Shown here one piece after another: positions 1 through 12,336 of a DNA stretch of 64,000 bases (positions are counted from its first letter, which is position 1; each line of letters opens with the position of its first letter). Under the pieces are notes generated by a model. The model worked only from the letters and a program-made list of their open reading frames with translations, was not told where the DNA came from and did not search any database. The translations under genes were made by a program, and so were the position numbers. The stretch lies in NCBI RefSeq assembly GCF_000003855.2, contig NW_003101659.1, positions 275,475 through 339,474 of the forward strand, read 5' to 3'. The DNA is from Blastomyces gilchristii SLH14081. Its lineage: Eukaryota > Ascomycota > Eurotiomycetes > Onygenales > Ajellomycetaceae.

Positions 1-2039
1 CCCATCCTAGCAGATAACGAACGCGAGGCCGTCGCTGATCTCCTCCAGTACCTCGAGAACGTACGTTTTGGCCCCCTCCGTTCCTTCCTTCCCTTTCCCT
101 CCCCTTTCCTCCATCGCTCTCTTACAGCACTAGCTGCTTTACCATACTAACTACTTCGTCTTCTCAGCGAAATGAAACCGATTTCTTCAGCGGAGAACCA
201 CTTAGTGCTCTTAGCACCCTTGTATACTCAGATAATGTTGACCTCCAACGAAGCGCCAGCTTGACCTTCGCGGAGATAACGGAAAGAGGTTCGTCTCTTG
301 CCGGGAAGAGCTATGAGGCTGATGCTCCCTGCTCTATGTACTGATTCAGAACCTGTGTGGTTTAGATGTCCGGGAAGTAAATAGAGAAACTCTCGAACCT
401 ATCCTATTCCTCCTCCAGAGTCCCGATATCGAAGTACAGCGAGCGGCTAGTGCAGCTCTGGGGAACCTCGCTGTCAATAGTACGTCTACTCATATAATAC
501 CTCCCTCCACCCTGAAAAGCTCTTAACTGCTCACCTACAATGCAGCTGAAAACAAGGTCAATATCGTCCTGCTTGGGGGACTGGCACCTTTAATAAGACA
601 AATGATGTCACCCAATGTCGAAGTACAATGCAATGCCGTCGGTTGCATCACCAACCTAGCCACCCACGAAGATAATAAAGCGAAAATTGCGCGATCGGGC
701 GCCCTTGGCCCCTTGACAAGACTGGCAAAATCAAAAGACATGCGTGTGCAACGAAATGCCACTGGAGCCCTTCTAAACATGACCCATTCTGGTATGCCAT
801 TTCTCATTGGTACAAGAATACAAATATGGCCCAAACAATTGCATAATAACATCTTTTTCTGTTTTTCTTGATGATAGATGAAAATCGACAGCAGCTCGTC
901 ATCGCCGGCGCGATACACGTTTTAGTGCAACTACTCTCTTCATCCGATGTCGATGTTCAGTACTACTGTACAACAGCGCTGAGCAATATTGCAGTGGATT
1001 CGGACAACAGAAAGAAGCTCGCGCAAACAGAATCCCGCCTTGTTCAATCCCTCGTTCAGCTCATGGACTCCTCCACACCTAAAGTACAATGCCAAGCTGC
1101 CCTTGCCCTGAGAAATCTTGCCTCCGATGAGAAATATCAACTCGAGATCGTCCGTGCTCGGGGCCTTGCACCGTTACTCAGACTACTACAGTCGTCATAC
1201 CTCCCGCTTATCCTCTCAGCGGTTGCATGCATCCGAAATATTTCTATACACCCTCATAACGAATCTCCAATTATTGATGCCGGATTCTTAAAACCACTCG
1301 TGGATCTACTGGGCTCGATAGACAACGAGGAAATTCAATGCCATGCCATATCCACATTACGGAACTTAGCAGCCAGTTCAGATCGTAACAAGGAGCTTGT
1401 CCTGCAAGCAGGTGCCGTACAGAAATGCAAGGAGCTTGTCTTGAAAGTACCCTTGAGCGTGCAGTCTGAGATGACCGCCGCAATTGCAGTTCTTGCCCTT
1501 AGTGACGAGCTGAAGTCGCACCTGCTAAAGCTAGGCGTTTTCGATGTTTTGATACCCCTGACGGATTCGGAAAGCATAGAAGTTCAAGGAAATAGCGCGG
1601 CTGCCTTGGGAAACTTGTCGTCTAAGGGTATGTATACCGCACTTATCCCCCGGTTTGCCCTTACAATTGAGAAAATATGAAGCAAAAAACTAAAATCAAA
1701 CTAGTTGGCGACTATTCTATATTCGTGAGAGATTGGTCAGAGCCGAACGGCGGCATTCACGGATACCTAAGCCGGTTCCTAGCCAGCGGTGACCCAACTT
1801 TCCAGCACATCGCAATCTGGACTCTGCTCCAGCTTCTCGAGTCCGAAGACAAGCAGCTGCACGGCTATATTGCCCGCTCAGAAGATATTGTTGACATGGT
1901 TAAGACGATTGCTGATAAGAATGTGGAATCTGACGATGAAGAAGCTGCTGAGGATGACGAGGGCGAGGTTGTTGCTTTGGCGCGGCGGTCTCTGGAGTTG
2001 ATTGGCCATGGTCGTAAGCAACTACTAGTTGATGGTTGA
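1..2039 (+). CDS. VAC8: Vac8, armadillo-repeat vacuolar protein (5' partial)
   Basis: Armadillo-repeat scaffold of the vacuole membrane, used in vacuole inheritance, nucleus-vacuole junctions and autophagy. Exons 1-60, 168-288, 366-479, 546-791, 878-1627 and 1705-2039 join in frame to 541 visible residues. The window opens inside the N-terminus, at [20 protein letters not shown]; by family length about 20 residues are missing, including the expected myristoylation/palmitoylation site. Successive Arm repeats follow (for example [39 protein letters not shown]). The C-terminus is acidic ([14 protein letters not shown]) and ends after the [11 protein letters not shown] block typical of fungal Vac8. 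All junctions are GT-AG. The family call is recognition of the repeat order and conserved blocks; confidence is high. Confidence 0.95.
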
Positions 2040-3920
2040 TCACTGACTGTCTGTTTTGTTTAGTTTCATTTGGTGGTGTGCTAGCAGTTGGTATTTTGTG
2101 GTATTGTTTTATTGTTGGCATCGCCGTATATCGTTTCCCGAGTAGTTTTTATACCGCCCGATAATCATCTTTTCCATCTCGCGAGGAGTTCCACGGGGGC
2201 ATATTGCTTGTGTTTGGTGCTTTTTGTTTGCCGTTCCTTTTTTGTCTTCTATTGTTGTATGGGGATAAATCATCCCTGTCAGTTTTCCCGTGTTTGTGTT
2301 TTCTGTTTCCCTGTTTCCATACTTTTCCTCTCCTCTTTTCTGCTATGTGTGATCAAGAGAACAGCCAGCATTGGCATCCATGAGAGGCACTGTCTTAAAT
2401 GTTTTTATTCTTGCTTGTCAGCCTTCGCTGATCAGCTTTCTTTTCTTTCCATTTTCCTATTTCTTCCTTGTCCTACGCTTTTACCCATATTCCCTTTGGT
2501 ATATCACTTTCTTCTTCTTTTTGTTTTTTTCCTCGTTTCTGTTCATTTTACTATCCTTTGTTCCCCTTCTGTTGATGATAATGGTGAATTAGTACTAGGC
2601 TGTGAAAGGGTTTCCAGGAGGCAGGGGAATGATGAGCCCTAGCTGTTGTTGCGATGGATGAGGTAGCATAAGCATATTTCCTACGCTCCATACATCCATA
2701 TGTAAATTTTCTATCAGAGAATGAGGTATATTACTTGGTCGGAAAGGGGGAAAGAGAGATGAGGAGAGCGATTGTTAGTGGTTCGAAAGAAGGGCATCTG
2801 ATGAAGAAGATGTGATTGCGATGAAAAGGGTAAGAGAATCCATATTGTTATTATCATTGGAATAGCTATTTGCATATATATTTATATTCGACATCGCGGA
2901 GAAAGTGATTCCTGTTCTTTGATATTTTGATGCTGTCAAAGATACAGATTAGGGAAATAAGAATACTCAGCCATCATTTTACATTATTCTTTTTGCAATT
3001 TCCCTTCCTTGTTTTATTTTTATTTTTATTTCTTTTTCTCCATGTAACTTCGCTGTTATTTTGCTGCCTATGTAGCTACATAGGTAGTTATTGGCTTACA
3101 TGCCTTGTTTTCTTCTGTAATCAAGCAGTTTTCAACTGGTTGGTTGCTCTACACAGTACGGAGTAGACACATATCTAAATGCTTGTTTTACAATAATCTG
3201 TACACATGTATTCTTTTTTGTGAAATGATTGCTATGATTAGTTTAATTGATCATGCTGGTACACAATCTACAAGTATACATGACAGTGTTGTTTATATTT
3301 TTTTAACAAGTTTTGTTTTTATATCCTGTGAAATTAACTGACTGTACTTCATAATTGAGGCTGCTTGATTATTGAGGGTTGATTCATGTCTTAAATAAGT
3401 TGTGAGAGGTATGAGTGGCATCAATAACTATGTTTTCTTACAACTGTGGTTTTATTCTTCAGATTTGGGTAACTGAGGGCGGTTCACTAACTTATGAAAG
3501 GGGATAAATAAATGAAACTGATCATTCTATCTTTTCTATTCAAGTTCATTTCCAAGAGAGGCTTTGTACTCCGTAGTTACAGGTGGCTGAGGTGATTGCT
3601 GTGGCAACACCGCCAGATGTTTCGCCCTATTAAATAATATCAAAATCGCCTTGATGACAATCTAAAATTTAACCTTCACCTCAAGCTTGTGAGAACGTCC
3701 ACTGGAGCTTTTACCCAACTGCCCATATCCCTACCTTAAGAAAAGCCTCCCGTCAACTGGCAAAGGGGTTGCATCCCACTCATCACACCCGATCATTCGC
3801 ACCCACCCGCTGCGGACTTCAGCCTACCTACCGATTGTCCCCCTTCACTGTGAACAAACATTTAGATCCACAACCTACCCTACCCTACCCACATACCTAA
3901 AGTGCAAGAAAGCAATTTAG
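2040..3920. other. Intergenic region VAC8-CSL4, no gene seen
   Basis: About 1.9 kb between two plus-strand genes. It is T-rich on the plus strand just after VAC8, consistent with 3' UTR, and pyrimidine-rich near CSL4, with repeated ctaccctaccc shortly before the CSL4 start. Open frames here are low-complexity Phe/Leu/Ser translations with no family features. I see no RNA gene. Confidence 0.6.
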
Positions 3921-4793
3921 ATGGTGATCTCCCTCCCGTCAATCGCTGTCCCCGGCCAGCGATTGGGCCCTGCCTCATCGTTCATTCCAGGCCCGGGAAC
4001 TCACATCCAGGATGCCTTCGTCTGCGCCTCGATTGCCGGCCCCGTCGTTTTACAGAAGGGGGGGGAGGAAGAGGAGTCGAGACAGCAATTGCAGAAACAA
4101 CAAGCACAACAACAGCAACAACAAAGGACACTTGTGATGGTCGCGCGCTCGTTTGCGCAGACGCTTGAAGGGGGGGCCTATGGAGCTATGACTGGTAATA
4201 ATAGTAATAATAGTAGTAAGAGTGGGAGCAGTATAAGCCGCACGCCGCAGGCACAAAAACCTCCAGTAAATACCTCCCCACTTCCAACACCAACAACAAA
4301 AAGACCCATAAAACACAAATACAACACCCTCCCCGCCGTCGGCTCCATCGTCCTCGCCCGCGTCACCCGCGTCCAAAAGCGCCAAGCAACCCTCTCCATC
4401 CTCGTCGTCCTCGACGATAACCCCTCCTCCCCCTACCCCACAACTACCGCCGTCAACGACCTCCCCGCCTCCCTCCTCTCCACCACAAATGCCGACCCCC
4501 TCAATGCCGATGACCTCCGCTTCCAAGCACTAATCCGCAAGGAAGACGTGCGCGCCGTCGAGAAGGACCGCGTCGTGATGGACGAGATGTTCCGCGTCGG
4601 CGACATTGTGCGGGCCGTGGTGATTTCGCTAGGCGATCAGAGCTTCTATTACTGCTCGACGGCGAGGAATGAGTTGGGCGTTGTGATGGGGCGGAGTGAG
4701 GAGGGGAATGTGCTTGTGCCGGTTAGTTGGAGGGAGATGGTTGATGGGAAGAGTGGGAGGAGGGAGGCGAGGAAGGTCGCGAGGCCGTATTAA
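3921..4793 (+). CDS. CSL4: Exosome complex component Csl4
   Basis: Cap subunit of the RNA exosome (EXOSC1 family), which threads RNA to the Rrp44 nuclease in nucleus and cytoplasm. Single exon, 290 aa. The N-terminal domain begins MVISLPSIAVPGQRLGPASS, with the G-T-H-I-Q-D-A-F-V-C-A-S-I-A-G motif of the Csl4 N-terminal barrel. The S1-type RNA-binding domain (about residues 135-245) contains VGSIVLARVTRVQKRQATLS and FRVGDIVRAVVISLGDQSFY. The C-terminus carries a zinc-ribbon-like strand pair but without a clear Cys quartet. Odd point: a Gln-rich stretch at about residues 54-67 and a Ser/Asn-rich linker enlarge the protein relative to yeast and human Csl4 (roughly 200-290 aa). It is tail-to-tail with EFL1. 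Confidence 0.93.
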   Translation: MVISLPSIAVPGQRLGPASSFIPGPGTHIQDAFVCASIAGPVVLQKGGEEEESRQQLQKQQAQQQQQQRTLVMVARSFAQTLEGGAYGAMTGNNSNNSSKSGSSISRTPQAQKPPVNTSPLPTPTTKRPIKHKYNTLPAVGSIVLARVTRVQKRQATLSILVVLDDNPSSPYPTTTAVNDLPASLLSTTNADPLNADDLRFQALIRKEDVRAVEKDRVVMDEMFRVGDIVRAVVISLGDQSFYYCSTARNELGVVMGRSEEGNVLVPVSWREMVDGKSGRREARKVARPY

Positions 4794-5447
4794 AAGGCGG
4801 ACTTATTTTCTTTATTTTTTTATATTATATTTATCGGGGTTTTGGGTGGTGGTTGGGCTATTGGTTGGGCGATGGAGGTTGGAGTAGTTAAGTTATCCTC
4901 CCGCTTGGGTTTACACTATAATCTCGTTTCTTTTTTCTCTTTATGATGAACGCAGGTGAATGGACGGGTGGAAAGACTTTGTTGTCTGGCACAAGACGGT
5001 GGGCTTTTAGAATACCATGGCATGATAGGCAAGAATCAACTACTGGGTGCTGCAGTATATCTACAAATAATACAAATACTCGTAACTTTGTGCTGAGGAG
5101 AAACATAGCACGGAAAGCCTAATGAACAGACATGCCAGACACCAATTTTAAAAAAAAGGGATCAAGGACCCATAAGACATAATTCCAGAAGAGGAGGAAT
5201 TTTCTCTTCATATTTCTCTCTCTCTCCCTCTCTCTCTCTTTTTTTTTTTTTTTGCTTTTATTGTTTTATTTTCTATTTATCTTTTTTCCCAAAGCCTTTA
5301 ATATGCAACAACTTTTAAAAACGCAGAATCCAAAATCAAACTACAACCATAAAACTCCAGCCAAGGTAACCAACCCACTATGATAAACCCAACGCAATCA
5401 CTCCAGTCCTACGTTCCATACTCTACTAACCCCCAGACCGACCCCAC
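4794..5447. other. Convergent intergenic CSL4/EFL1
   Basis: Shared 3' region of two converging genes. Contains a (TC)n run followed by T15 at 5214-5253 and several T-rich stretches that could serve as 3' UTR/polyadenylation context. No gene seen. Confidence 0.5.
5214..5253. repeat. (TC)n plus T15 low-complexity tract
   Basis: Alternating TC with one interruption, running directly into fifteen T residues, in the CSL4/EFL1 convergent spacer. Confidence 0.9.
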
Positions 5448-8400
5448 TCACCTCTTCAACGTCTTCTGCTTCTCTGCATCCTTCACCAATTTCTTCCCCT
5501 TGACAACCAACCCCTTCCTACTCCTCACCCGATCCATATACCTCTTCGCCACATTCTCGCGATCCGCCAACTCGCCCAGATCTTCCAGTTCTTCCTCAGT
5601 CGCCGGCACCCAGAACGGATCCTCGTCTAGCATTTCGAAACCGGCGAAGATAAGCTGCGGCGAGGCGGCGCCGGAGGTGCGCTTGCGGATCTCGTCGGAA
5701 AAGCCGAAGGATTCAGCGACGGGGAGGAGGGAGAGGATGGTGAAGAAGGGGGTGCCTTCTTTCATTGTTTCCGAGAGGATGCGGCCTCGTCGTCGGGTTA
5801 TGACGCCGTAGACGCGGCCCAGCACTTCGGCTGTTTGGGGTAAGGGGGGGGGGCTTTGGTTAGTTTTTATGGGGGGTTTGTTTGGAGAAAGGGGATCTAA
5901 TAATTGGTCTGTGCGAAGGAATGGATGATAGATTGATGATTCAATTCCTAACTTACTGGATGCTTGGATCTCGCAACTATACATAGCTAAGAGTAGTCGG
6001 GGGCTCCAATCGAGGAAACCTTGCCAGACTGCGTCTCGCGTGGATTTTATCACTTCACCGGTAAGACGGCCCAGCTCTTCCTCTCCAGTCTTAGTGACGG
6101 AAACGTCCTCGATCAAGACCGCAATGCCCTGGATAGGCTCGCTGCAGAGAGGGCCCTGGGCAGTGGAGAGTTGGAATGCATAGGAGATTTTGTCGGAAAA
6201 TAGGCCCATGCTTCGTCGCTGGTGATCTGCTGAGGTTTGTGAGCCTGTTTCTATTGCTGCTTGATCTTGGGGGCTTTCGTTTGCGTTGTCAAGGAGTCTA
6301 GAAATTTGGGGAAAAGGTTAGCCTGTGTTGTATATGATGGACGACTATGTTACAATTTGCACTCACAGTTTGTCACATGAGCCTGTTGATGTGGAGTCGA
6401 CGAGGATATTGGGACCTATCCGTCTCGGGCCAAACTCGACGATTCTATTCACGACATCCTTCCAGGCATCTTTCTCGTCTTTGGATTGATCGAAAGCACT
6501 CTGTAGCTCTCTCTTGAATTCTTCAAGTGAAAGAATCTTCGAAGCAACCGTCTCACCACTACCGATATCACCTTCGTCATCTATGTCGCTGTGCTCGTTG
6601 TTTGCTTGCATGGTCTCATGAGCTCCTGTCCTTCTTTCTGCGTAGAATCGTTTGATCGTAGCTGCATGTTTGGTTAAGAACTCGGTGACTCCCGCAGGTA
6701 GCGGCAGAATTCTTAACTGGATAGTTAGTTGCTTTGATGCTGAAACATTGAGAACTGTCCCTCGGGGCAGGTCGGGGTTCTTCGGAGGTGACATCTCTGG
6801 CGCATTTATTATAGTTTCGCGATATGGCACTATTGCTTCTCCGGCTTGGATTTCGCATTTGGCAAACCGCTCCCGTAAATCTTTAAGGCATCGCTCGAGA
6901 TGAAGTTCCCCAGCAGTGAGAATAACGTGCTCTCCACTTGGAAGAACTTCGTACACCGCACAAGGATCGCTCTTTTCCAGCAGCTTCAGGCCATTGATCA
7001 TCTTATTCAAATCTGAGGGGTTGACAGGTTCGAGAGCAACGCGAACAATAGGAGGACTGGACAACGTTACTCCTGCTAGGTTCACGGCTCCCTCGAGCTG
7101 ACTGCACAGCGTTCCAGTTTTGAGGACATGGCCTTCCATACCAGCGATACCAAAGACAACACCGGCAGGAACACTCTGCAAGCTTTCTAGGTTTCGTCCC
7201 ATAAACAAGTAAAGCGCTTTTACTTCCACCTTTTGTGGCGTAGGTGATGCATGGGGGTGTGATGGAGAGAATTTGGGGGGTATGACATAGATAGAATCTC
7301 CAACTGAAAGCCTGCCGGAATAGAGGCGTGCAAAGCCAATGAGGTGCTCTGGATCTTCCTTCTCTTCAACTGTAGTCGGACCACTATCTTCCACGCTCGC
7401 ATTCTCGAGAGCGGATGTTGCGTGGGCGAAGCTATCTGTGTCTTGGCCTTCATTGCTCTGGGCCTGTAATCTTGCTATCTCCTCTCGTTTCTTTTGTGCC
7501 AGCTCCCGCGCTTCCTCTGCACTTAACATATCTCCAGGTCGCCGCGTATTTTGGGGAAGTTCACTTTCAGGTATTGAAACCATTTTGCTGACGTATGCCA
7601 CAACAGGGTCATCTTTTCCTGCTTTAAAGTTTACCATCGCGTCGCGAATATTGGGACTAATTGCCTCAGAACCCGGGGAGTCCTCAATCATGCTTGGAAG
7701 CCTAGCTGCTTGAGCGACTGGGGGACTGGGAAGGTATTCGACCACAGACACCAGAACTGCTATAGATAGGGGAAGCCACGACGCAAATACGGCCATGAGG
7801 ATGTTCCTTGGATCCCGTGAGCGCAACACATGCGCAGGTAGACTAATTCCGAGTGATTTGGTTATTTTTTCCAGAAGTGCAGGATCACTGGCAAACATCC
7901 GTTAGTTCATACGAGTTACTGAATGGGAGGCACATCTTTCTTACCCTTTTTCTTGCCCACCACCTGTCGTCGCATTGTAAACTGCCCATATAGTTTCCAG
8001 AACCAGTTGAACAAACAAAGGCTTCAAATGTCGCCCCTTTAGATGTTTTTGCCCAATGACTCGTTTGCTTTTCGGGTCAAGATAGAAATCGCCCCACAGT
8101 ACTTTTTCCAAAAGGGATCTTTTAAATCCAAGCTTTTTCTCATACAGGCCAGCAAATTGCCGTATGGTGAACGCCCACCCGTCGGTTGCGCTGCAGAAAA
8201 TGACATTGTTTTTTTCTGGGGCAAAATAAAGATCCTCATCACCACGCTCTTCGAATTGACCTTCAGTTGAATCGGCTTGCGAGGCTGTATCAGCCATGTC
8301 ATCCGCCCGTTGTATCGTCCGGCCATTCTCCTTGCTAGTAGCTGCGTTTACTCGTTCTTCCATTCTCTCCCGCCACTGCAAGTCTTCCTCCATACGTTCT

Positions 8401-9156
8401 CCTTGGTAGAAGCTTCCAATGACAGCATTTACTTGCTCAAGCACTTTGCTGAGGTGTAAGTATGCTTCCCCGGGGGTCATTTTCAATTCTGTAACCAGTC
8501 GATCTAGCTTGTTGATAACCAGGATCGGCTTCAGATGCTCAACCCATGTGTGTCGCAGCACAGTAACGGTCTGACTGCAAACACCCTCAACAGCATCTAC
8601 TAAAACAAGTGCACCGTCACATAGCCGAGAAGCCGTGGAAACCTCGCTACTGAAGTCGATATGGCCAGGAGAGTCAATTAAATTGATCAAGTATTCTTTC
8701 TGTTCGGGATCTGCGTCTTTGGAAGCCCTTCTCAGCATAGAAAAATAAAGTGATATTGCAGACGACTCCATCGTGATTCCTCGTATCTGCTCATCTGGGC
8801 GGGAGTCCAGATAACGGATTTTCCCCGCCATCTTCGGCGAAATGATGCCATTTGTAGCAATCAGACTGTCCGTCAAGGACGTCTTTCCGTGGTCCTATAC
8901 AGTGAACATATCTCAATAGCTGATCCTCAAATTACGAGGACTTTTAGTTCACTTACGACATGTGCAAGGATGCATATCTGCCAGAAATGTCAGCCCGTGT
9001 CCAAATACGGTGATTTGACCATGTTTAGGTAGAACTTAAAAAAGATAAAAAGGAGGGGTGTTTGTTTGGTAGCGGGGAGGGGGGTAGGCATGCATTTCTA
9101 ACGTCTTCCGCCTTCTGTTGAAGGCGGACAAGATCTTCCAAATTAACTACAGGCAT
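5448..9156 (-). CDS. EFL1: Elongation factor-like GTPase Efl1/Ria1, cytoplasmic 60S maturation
   Basis: EF-2-like GTPase that works with Sdo1/SBDS to release Tif6/eIF6 from pre-60S particles in the cytoplasm. Exons (minus strand): 9156-9094, 8977-8957, 8894-7945, 7887-6367, 6297-5957 and 5830-5448, giving 1092 aa, the usual size for fungal Efl1. The G1 loop AHVDHGKT spans exons 2 and 3; G2/switch I is RGITMESSAIS, G3 is DSPGHIDF, G4 is NKLD. EF-2 domains II-V follow; YSCEIQA and LGRVYGVITRRRGRIL mark the C-terminal domain. Exon 2 is only 21 nt. Conservation (VRN followed by ICILAHV) implies that intron 1 begins with GC, not GT; a competing GT donor 9 nt upstream also stays in frame but deletes VRN. 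The last intron (5831-5956) has no stop and a length of 3n. Confidence 0.95.
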
Positions 9157-9666
9157 CGTGACATCTGGTCACCCCAGACATACAATGGGGTATTTGTTAG
9201 AGGCTAATGCAGAGGATTGGTAGGAGTTGCAAGCAAAAATGGTAGTACCTAAGTACCCGCACCCTGCTCAGGCTGGAAGGGTTTCCGCACGTTCAAGAAC
9301 TAATATTCGCTCTTCTCAGTCTTATAGATCCAATATCATATGTCAACTCAAATAAAGCAGATTGAGGCAGCAACCGCTTTCTCTTTTGCTGAAAGTCATT
9401 CCTGGATAAGTTGTGTAGCTACGATGAGCCTTTTATATGCGGATTAGTCATTTTGCGTCGGCGGTGCCACCATGCGCTATGGAGCCGCGTGGTCCACCGT
9501 AGTGTTGTGATGTTGCGGTAGAAGTATGAACGGGGTCTGGTAGAATAGAATAACGAAGCTAATTAAATTTCAATTTCATGTGCTTTATATGTCTAAAACT
9601 ACCTAAAAGGGTTCAGCATACAGGCAATCTGTACTGGTAAATACGATGTTAAACATATTTTGAATC
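9157..9666. promoter_or_regulatory. EFL1 upstream region / DUF4604-gene 3' region
   Basis: Spacer between two minus-strand genes arranged in tandem; it must hold the EFL1 promoter and the 3' UTR of the upstream gene. No recognisable motif stands out. Confidence 0.4.
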
Positions 9667-10243
9667 TCAGTCAGTATGTTCAAATGATAGCTTAATCTTC
9701 TTTTTCAGCTTCGGTTTCCGTGATGCTGGAGGTTTTCGGGTGGCATCTTCAGTCGCATCCTCTCCAATTACTTTAGCTTGCTTTCGTTTCTTTGCGCCAC
9801 CAATCTCCGCAAAATGTTGGTTTCGTTTGGCCTTGGGGCCTTGCCGTTCTCCTTGGTCAACGCCATCTCCTGTATCATTTGTTGACCTTGTTTTCTCATT
9901 CTCATTTCTATTATTTCCAGATCTTTCCCCTATTTTGTTGTCGCTGTCCCCTCTCACCAACACATCGTATTCCTCCTTGGAAATTATCTCGTTGCTTGCC
10001 TCGTCCACGTATGTAGGGGCGTCATCATCATCAGCATCCTTTTTTTTGGTAGGACGTGGGCTTGGTCTATCATTGCGAAAACCACTTCCATCACCGTATT
10101 GGCTTCTCAGCTTTCGAAGAAATGCAGGTTCGTTTTTCTCTATATATGCTTGTTAGAAGAAGGCCTAAGAATTGTCGACAGGGAGGTCGATGACAACCAG
10201 GGCAAAGCATACCATAAGTTAGGTTCTTTGCATTGAAACTCAT
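9667..10243 (-). CDS. DUF4604-type small basic protein
   Basis: Function unknown. Two exons, 10243-10213 and 10139-9667, give 167 aa. The start MSFNAKNLTYEKNEPAFL, followed by LRSQYGDGSGFRNDR, matches my memory of the DUF4604 family. An acidic patch (DADDDDAPTYVDE) and ISKEEYDVLVRG come next, then a charged, low-complexity tail rich in Lys/Arg ending KLKKKIKLSFEHTD. The composition suggests a nuclear or nucleolar, largely disordered protein; that is inference. It is divergent from PRP19 with 426 bp between starts. The start is chosen because the first exon carries the conserved MSFxAKNLTY block. Confidence 0.8.
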
Positions 10244-10669
10244 TATAGGTAGATGTACATGAGGGTCAAAAGGATCCTTGAGACTTTTAAGTGTTTAGGC
10301 GTGCAAGGAGCGGAGCGTTGGAAGACCATTCATCTCTTCAGGTCCTCTTATCCTAGCGGGGAAGTAGTTTTCCGCGGTCAGGAGTATCAGGGAATAAAAA
10401 TTGTATAGAGTGAACGTCATATGAGTCTTAGCAGTAATAGCGTAGGCTTCCTGGTTAAATAGTCAGGCATTTTGCGGTTGTTTTAGAAGATATTAGTACA
10501 GTACAGCCCTTGCGGTGGATAGCTCCTTATCTGATCGCCGGAGCGGAGCCACTTATGTTCCGGCTTCGCAGAAACGAAGAAACTCAACCAAACCAACGGC
10601 ATTATTTACGTCGACAGCTCTCTGACGGCTTCCTCACGCTAATTCCCTGTCTGAACAAGCCAATTAACC
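10244..10669. promoter_or_regulatory. Divergent promoter, DUF4604 gene / PRP19
   Basis: Head-to-head spacer of 426 bp that must contain both promoters. No TATA-like or other motif is convincing by eye. Confidence 0.5.
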
Positions 10670-12336
10670 ATGCTGTGCGCAAGTGAGTCTACTGTTTAGC
10701 CTATTTAACTGTCTTGAACGCTTGCTAATTTCTCCCTTTAGTCTCCGGAGAAGCTCCCCAGGTGCCTGTGGTTTCGCGAAAGAGCGGTACGTAGCTCTGC
10801 TCATCGGTCGGCTTCAAACTGGAGCTAACATGCTAAAATTGACGCAGGTAATGTCTTCGAGAAGCGTCTCATCGAGGCATACATCTCGGAGAATGGCAAA
10901 GACCCTGTTACTGGAGAAGACCTTAGTGTCGAAGACCTACTAGAACTCAAATCAGCCCGCGTAGTTCGACCGCGCCCGCCTACCCTCACATCCATTCCAT
11001 CCCTCCTAGGAGTCTTCCAAGAAGAATGGGATGCCCTCGCACTTGAAACATATACTCTAAAACAAACCCTGGCTCAGACGCGACAAGAGCTCAGTACCGC
11101 GCTATACCAACACGATGCAGCCGTCAGGGTCATCGCAAGACTAACAAAGGAAAGAGATGAGGCTCGTGACGCCTTGTCAAAAGTGACAGTCGGTGCAGGT
11201 CGCGCTCCGAGCAATGGCGATGCTATGCAAGTAGACAGCACTGGCTTGCCGCCAGCTGTTATTGCTAGGATAGATGCCACACAAGAACAGTATGTTTTCT
11301 TTTGCTTTATAACTTAGGCTGTGACCAGAGCCGGTATTAATGTAGCATAGATTATCGAAAACGCGCCGCAAGCGGACAGTTCCAGAAGAATGGGCTACTG
11401 GAGAAACGATACAAGAGTTCAAACCCACTGATTGCTCTGAGGCGCTTTATCCCGGCGGGAAGACCTTATCCCTCGATCCTTCGGGTAATCTCGCGTTGGT
11501 TGGGGGTGTTGATGGTGTAGCTGGTATATATTCGCTGGCTGAGAAGCGGATAGTATCATCTCTGAAAGTGGGGGGTGCTGTCACGGATGCTGTATGGATA
11601 GGGGCCAAGGCAGCTGTTGCGACTTCCGCGGGCTCAGTAAAAATATTTGAGAACGGGACGGAGGTTGCCACCTTCAATTCACATGCCGGGGAGGCTACTT
11701 CATTGGCAACACACGCTACGGGCGATATCATTGCGTCCGTGGGCGTGGATAAAAGCTATGTTCTCTACGATCTTACTTCCAATTCTGTCATTGCCCAAAT
11801 TTACAGTGACGCCGGTACGTATTTACCCTGTTGAATTATATTTTACTATCTGCTAACGCTATCCTGTAGCCTTAAATTGTGTTAAGTTCCACCCTGATGG
11901 CCATCTTGTCGCTGCTGGTGGTGCTGACGGCCAAATTAAAATTTTCGACGTCAAAACCGGAACAAGCGCAGCTAATTTCAGTGCTGGCAGTCCGCTCAAA
12001 GCTCTGTTCTTCTCAGAGAATGGCACCTGGCTAGCATCCGTGACTGAAAACTCTACCACGGTTTCGATATGGGATTTGCGCAAGTCAGCGGAGATCAAGG
12101 TGCTAGAAACAGGAAACCGTGTCGATTCCATTAGCTGGGACTACACTGGACAATTTTTATTGACTGGCGGCCCGAACGGAGTGACAGTACAGCAATATAC
12201 CAAAGCGTCCAAAAATTGGTCAGAGCCTCTGCGAAGCGCGGTACTCGCTGTTGCAGCAGAGTGGAGAAAATCGGCGCAGGGAATTGTGGCACTGAACGGC
12301 GACGGCGTTCTTACAGTGGTGGAAGCAAAGCCATGA
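10670..12336 (+). CDS. PRP19: Prp19, U-box E3 ligase and NTC spliceosome scaffold
   Basis: Core of the NineTeen Complex, needed for spliceosome activation and also acting in DNA-damage responses. Exons 10670-10682, 10742-10786, 10848-11289, 11351-11814 and 11870-12336 give 476 aa. The N-terminal U-box starts MLCAISGEAPQVPVVSRKSG and continues with NVFEKRLIEAYISENGKDPV. A coiled coil covers about residues 75-145 (LKQTLAQTRQELSTALYQHD), and a C-terminal WD40 propeller starts near residue 200 (SLDPSGNLALVGGVDGVAGI; VKFHPDGHLVAAGGADGQIK). The first coding exon is only 13 nt. All junctions are GT-AG. Length and domain order match fungal Prp19. Confidence 0.97.

Noticed and set aside
2088..2642. 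184-codon frame after VAC8
   Set aside because: Hydrophobic Phe/Leu/Cys-rich translation of T-rich 3' UTR without family features.
4050..4526. Antisense frame over CSL4 with Gly/Val-rich product
   Set aside because: Shadow of the CSL4 Pro/Thr/Asn-rich coding sequence.
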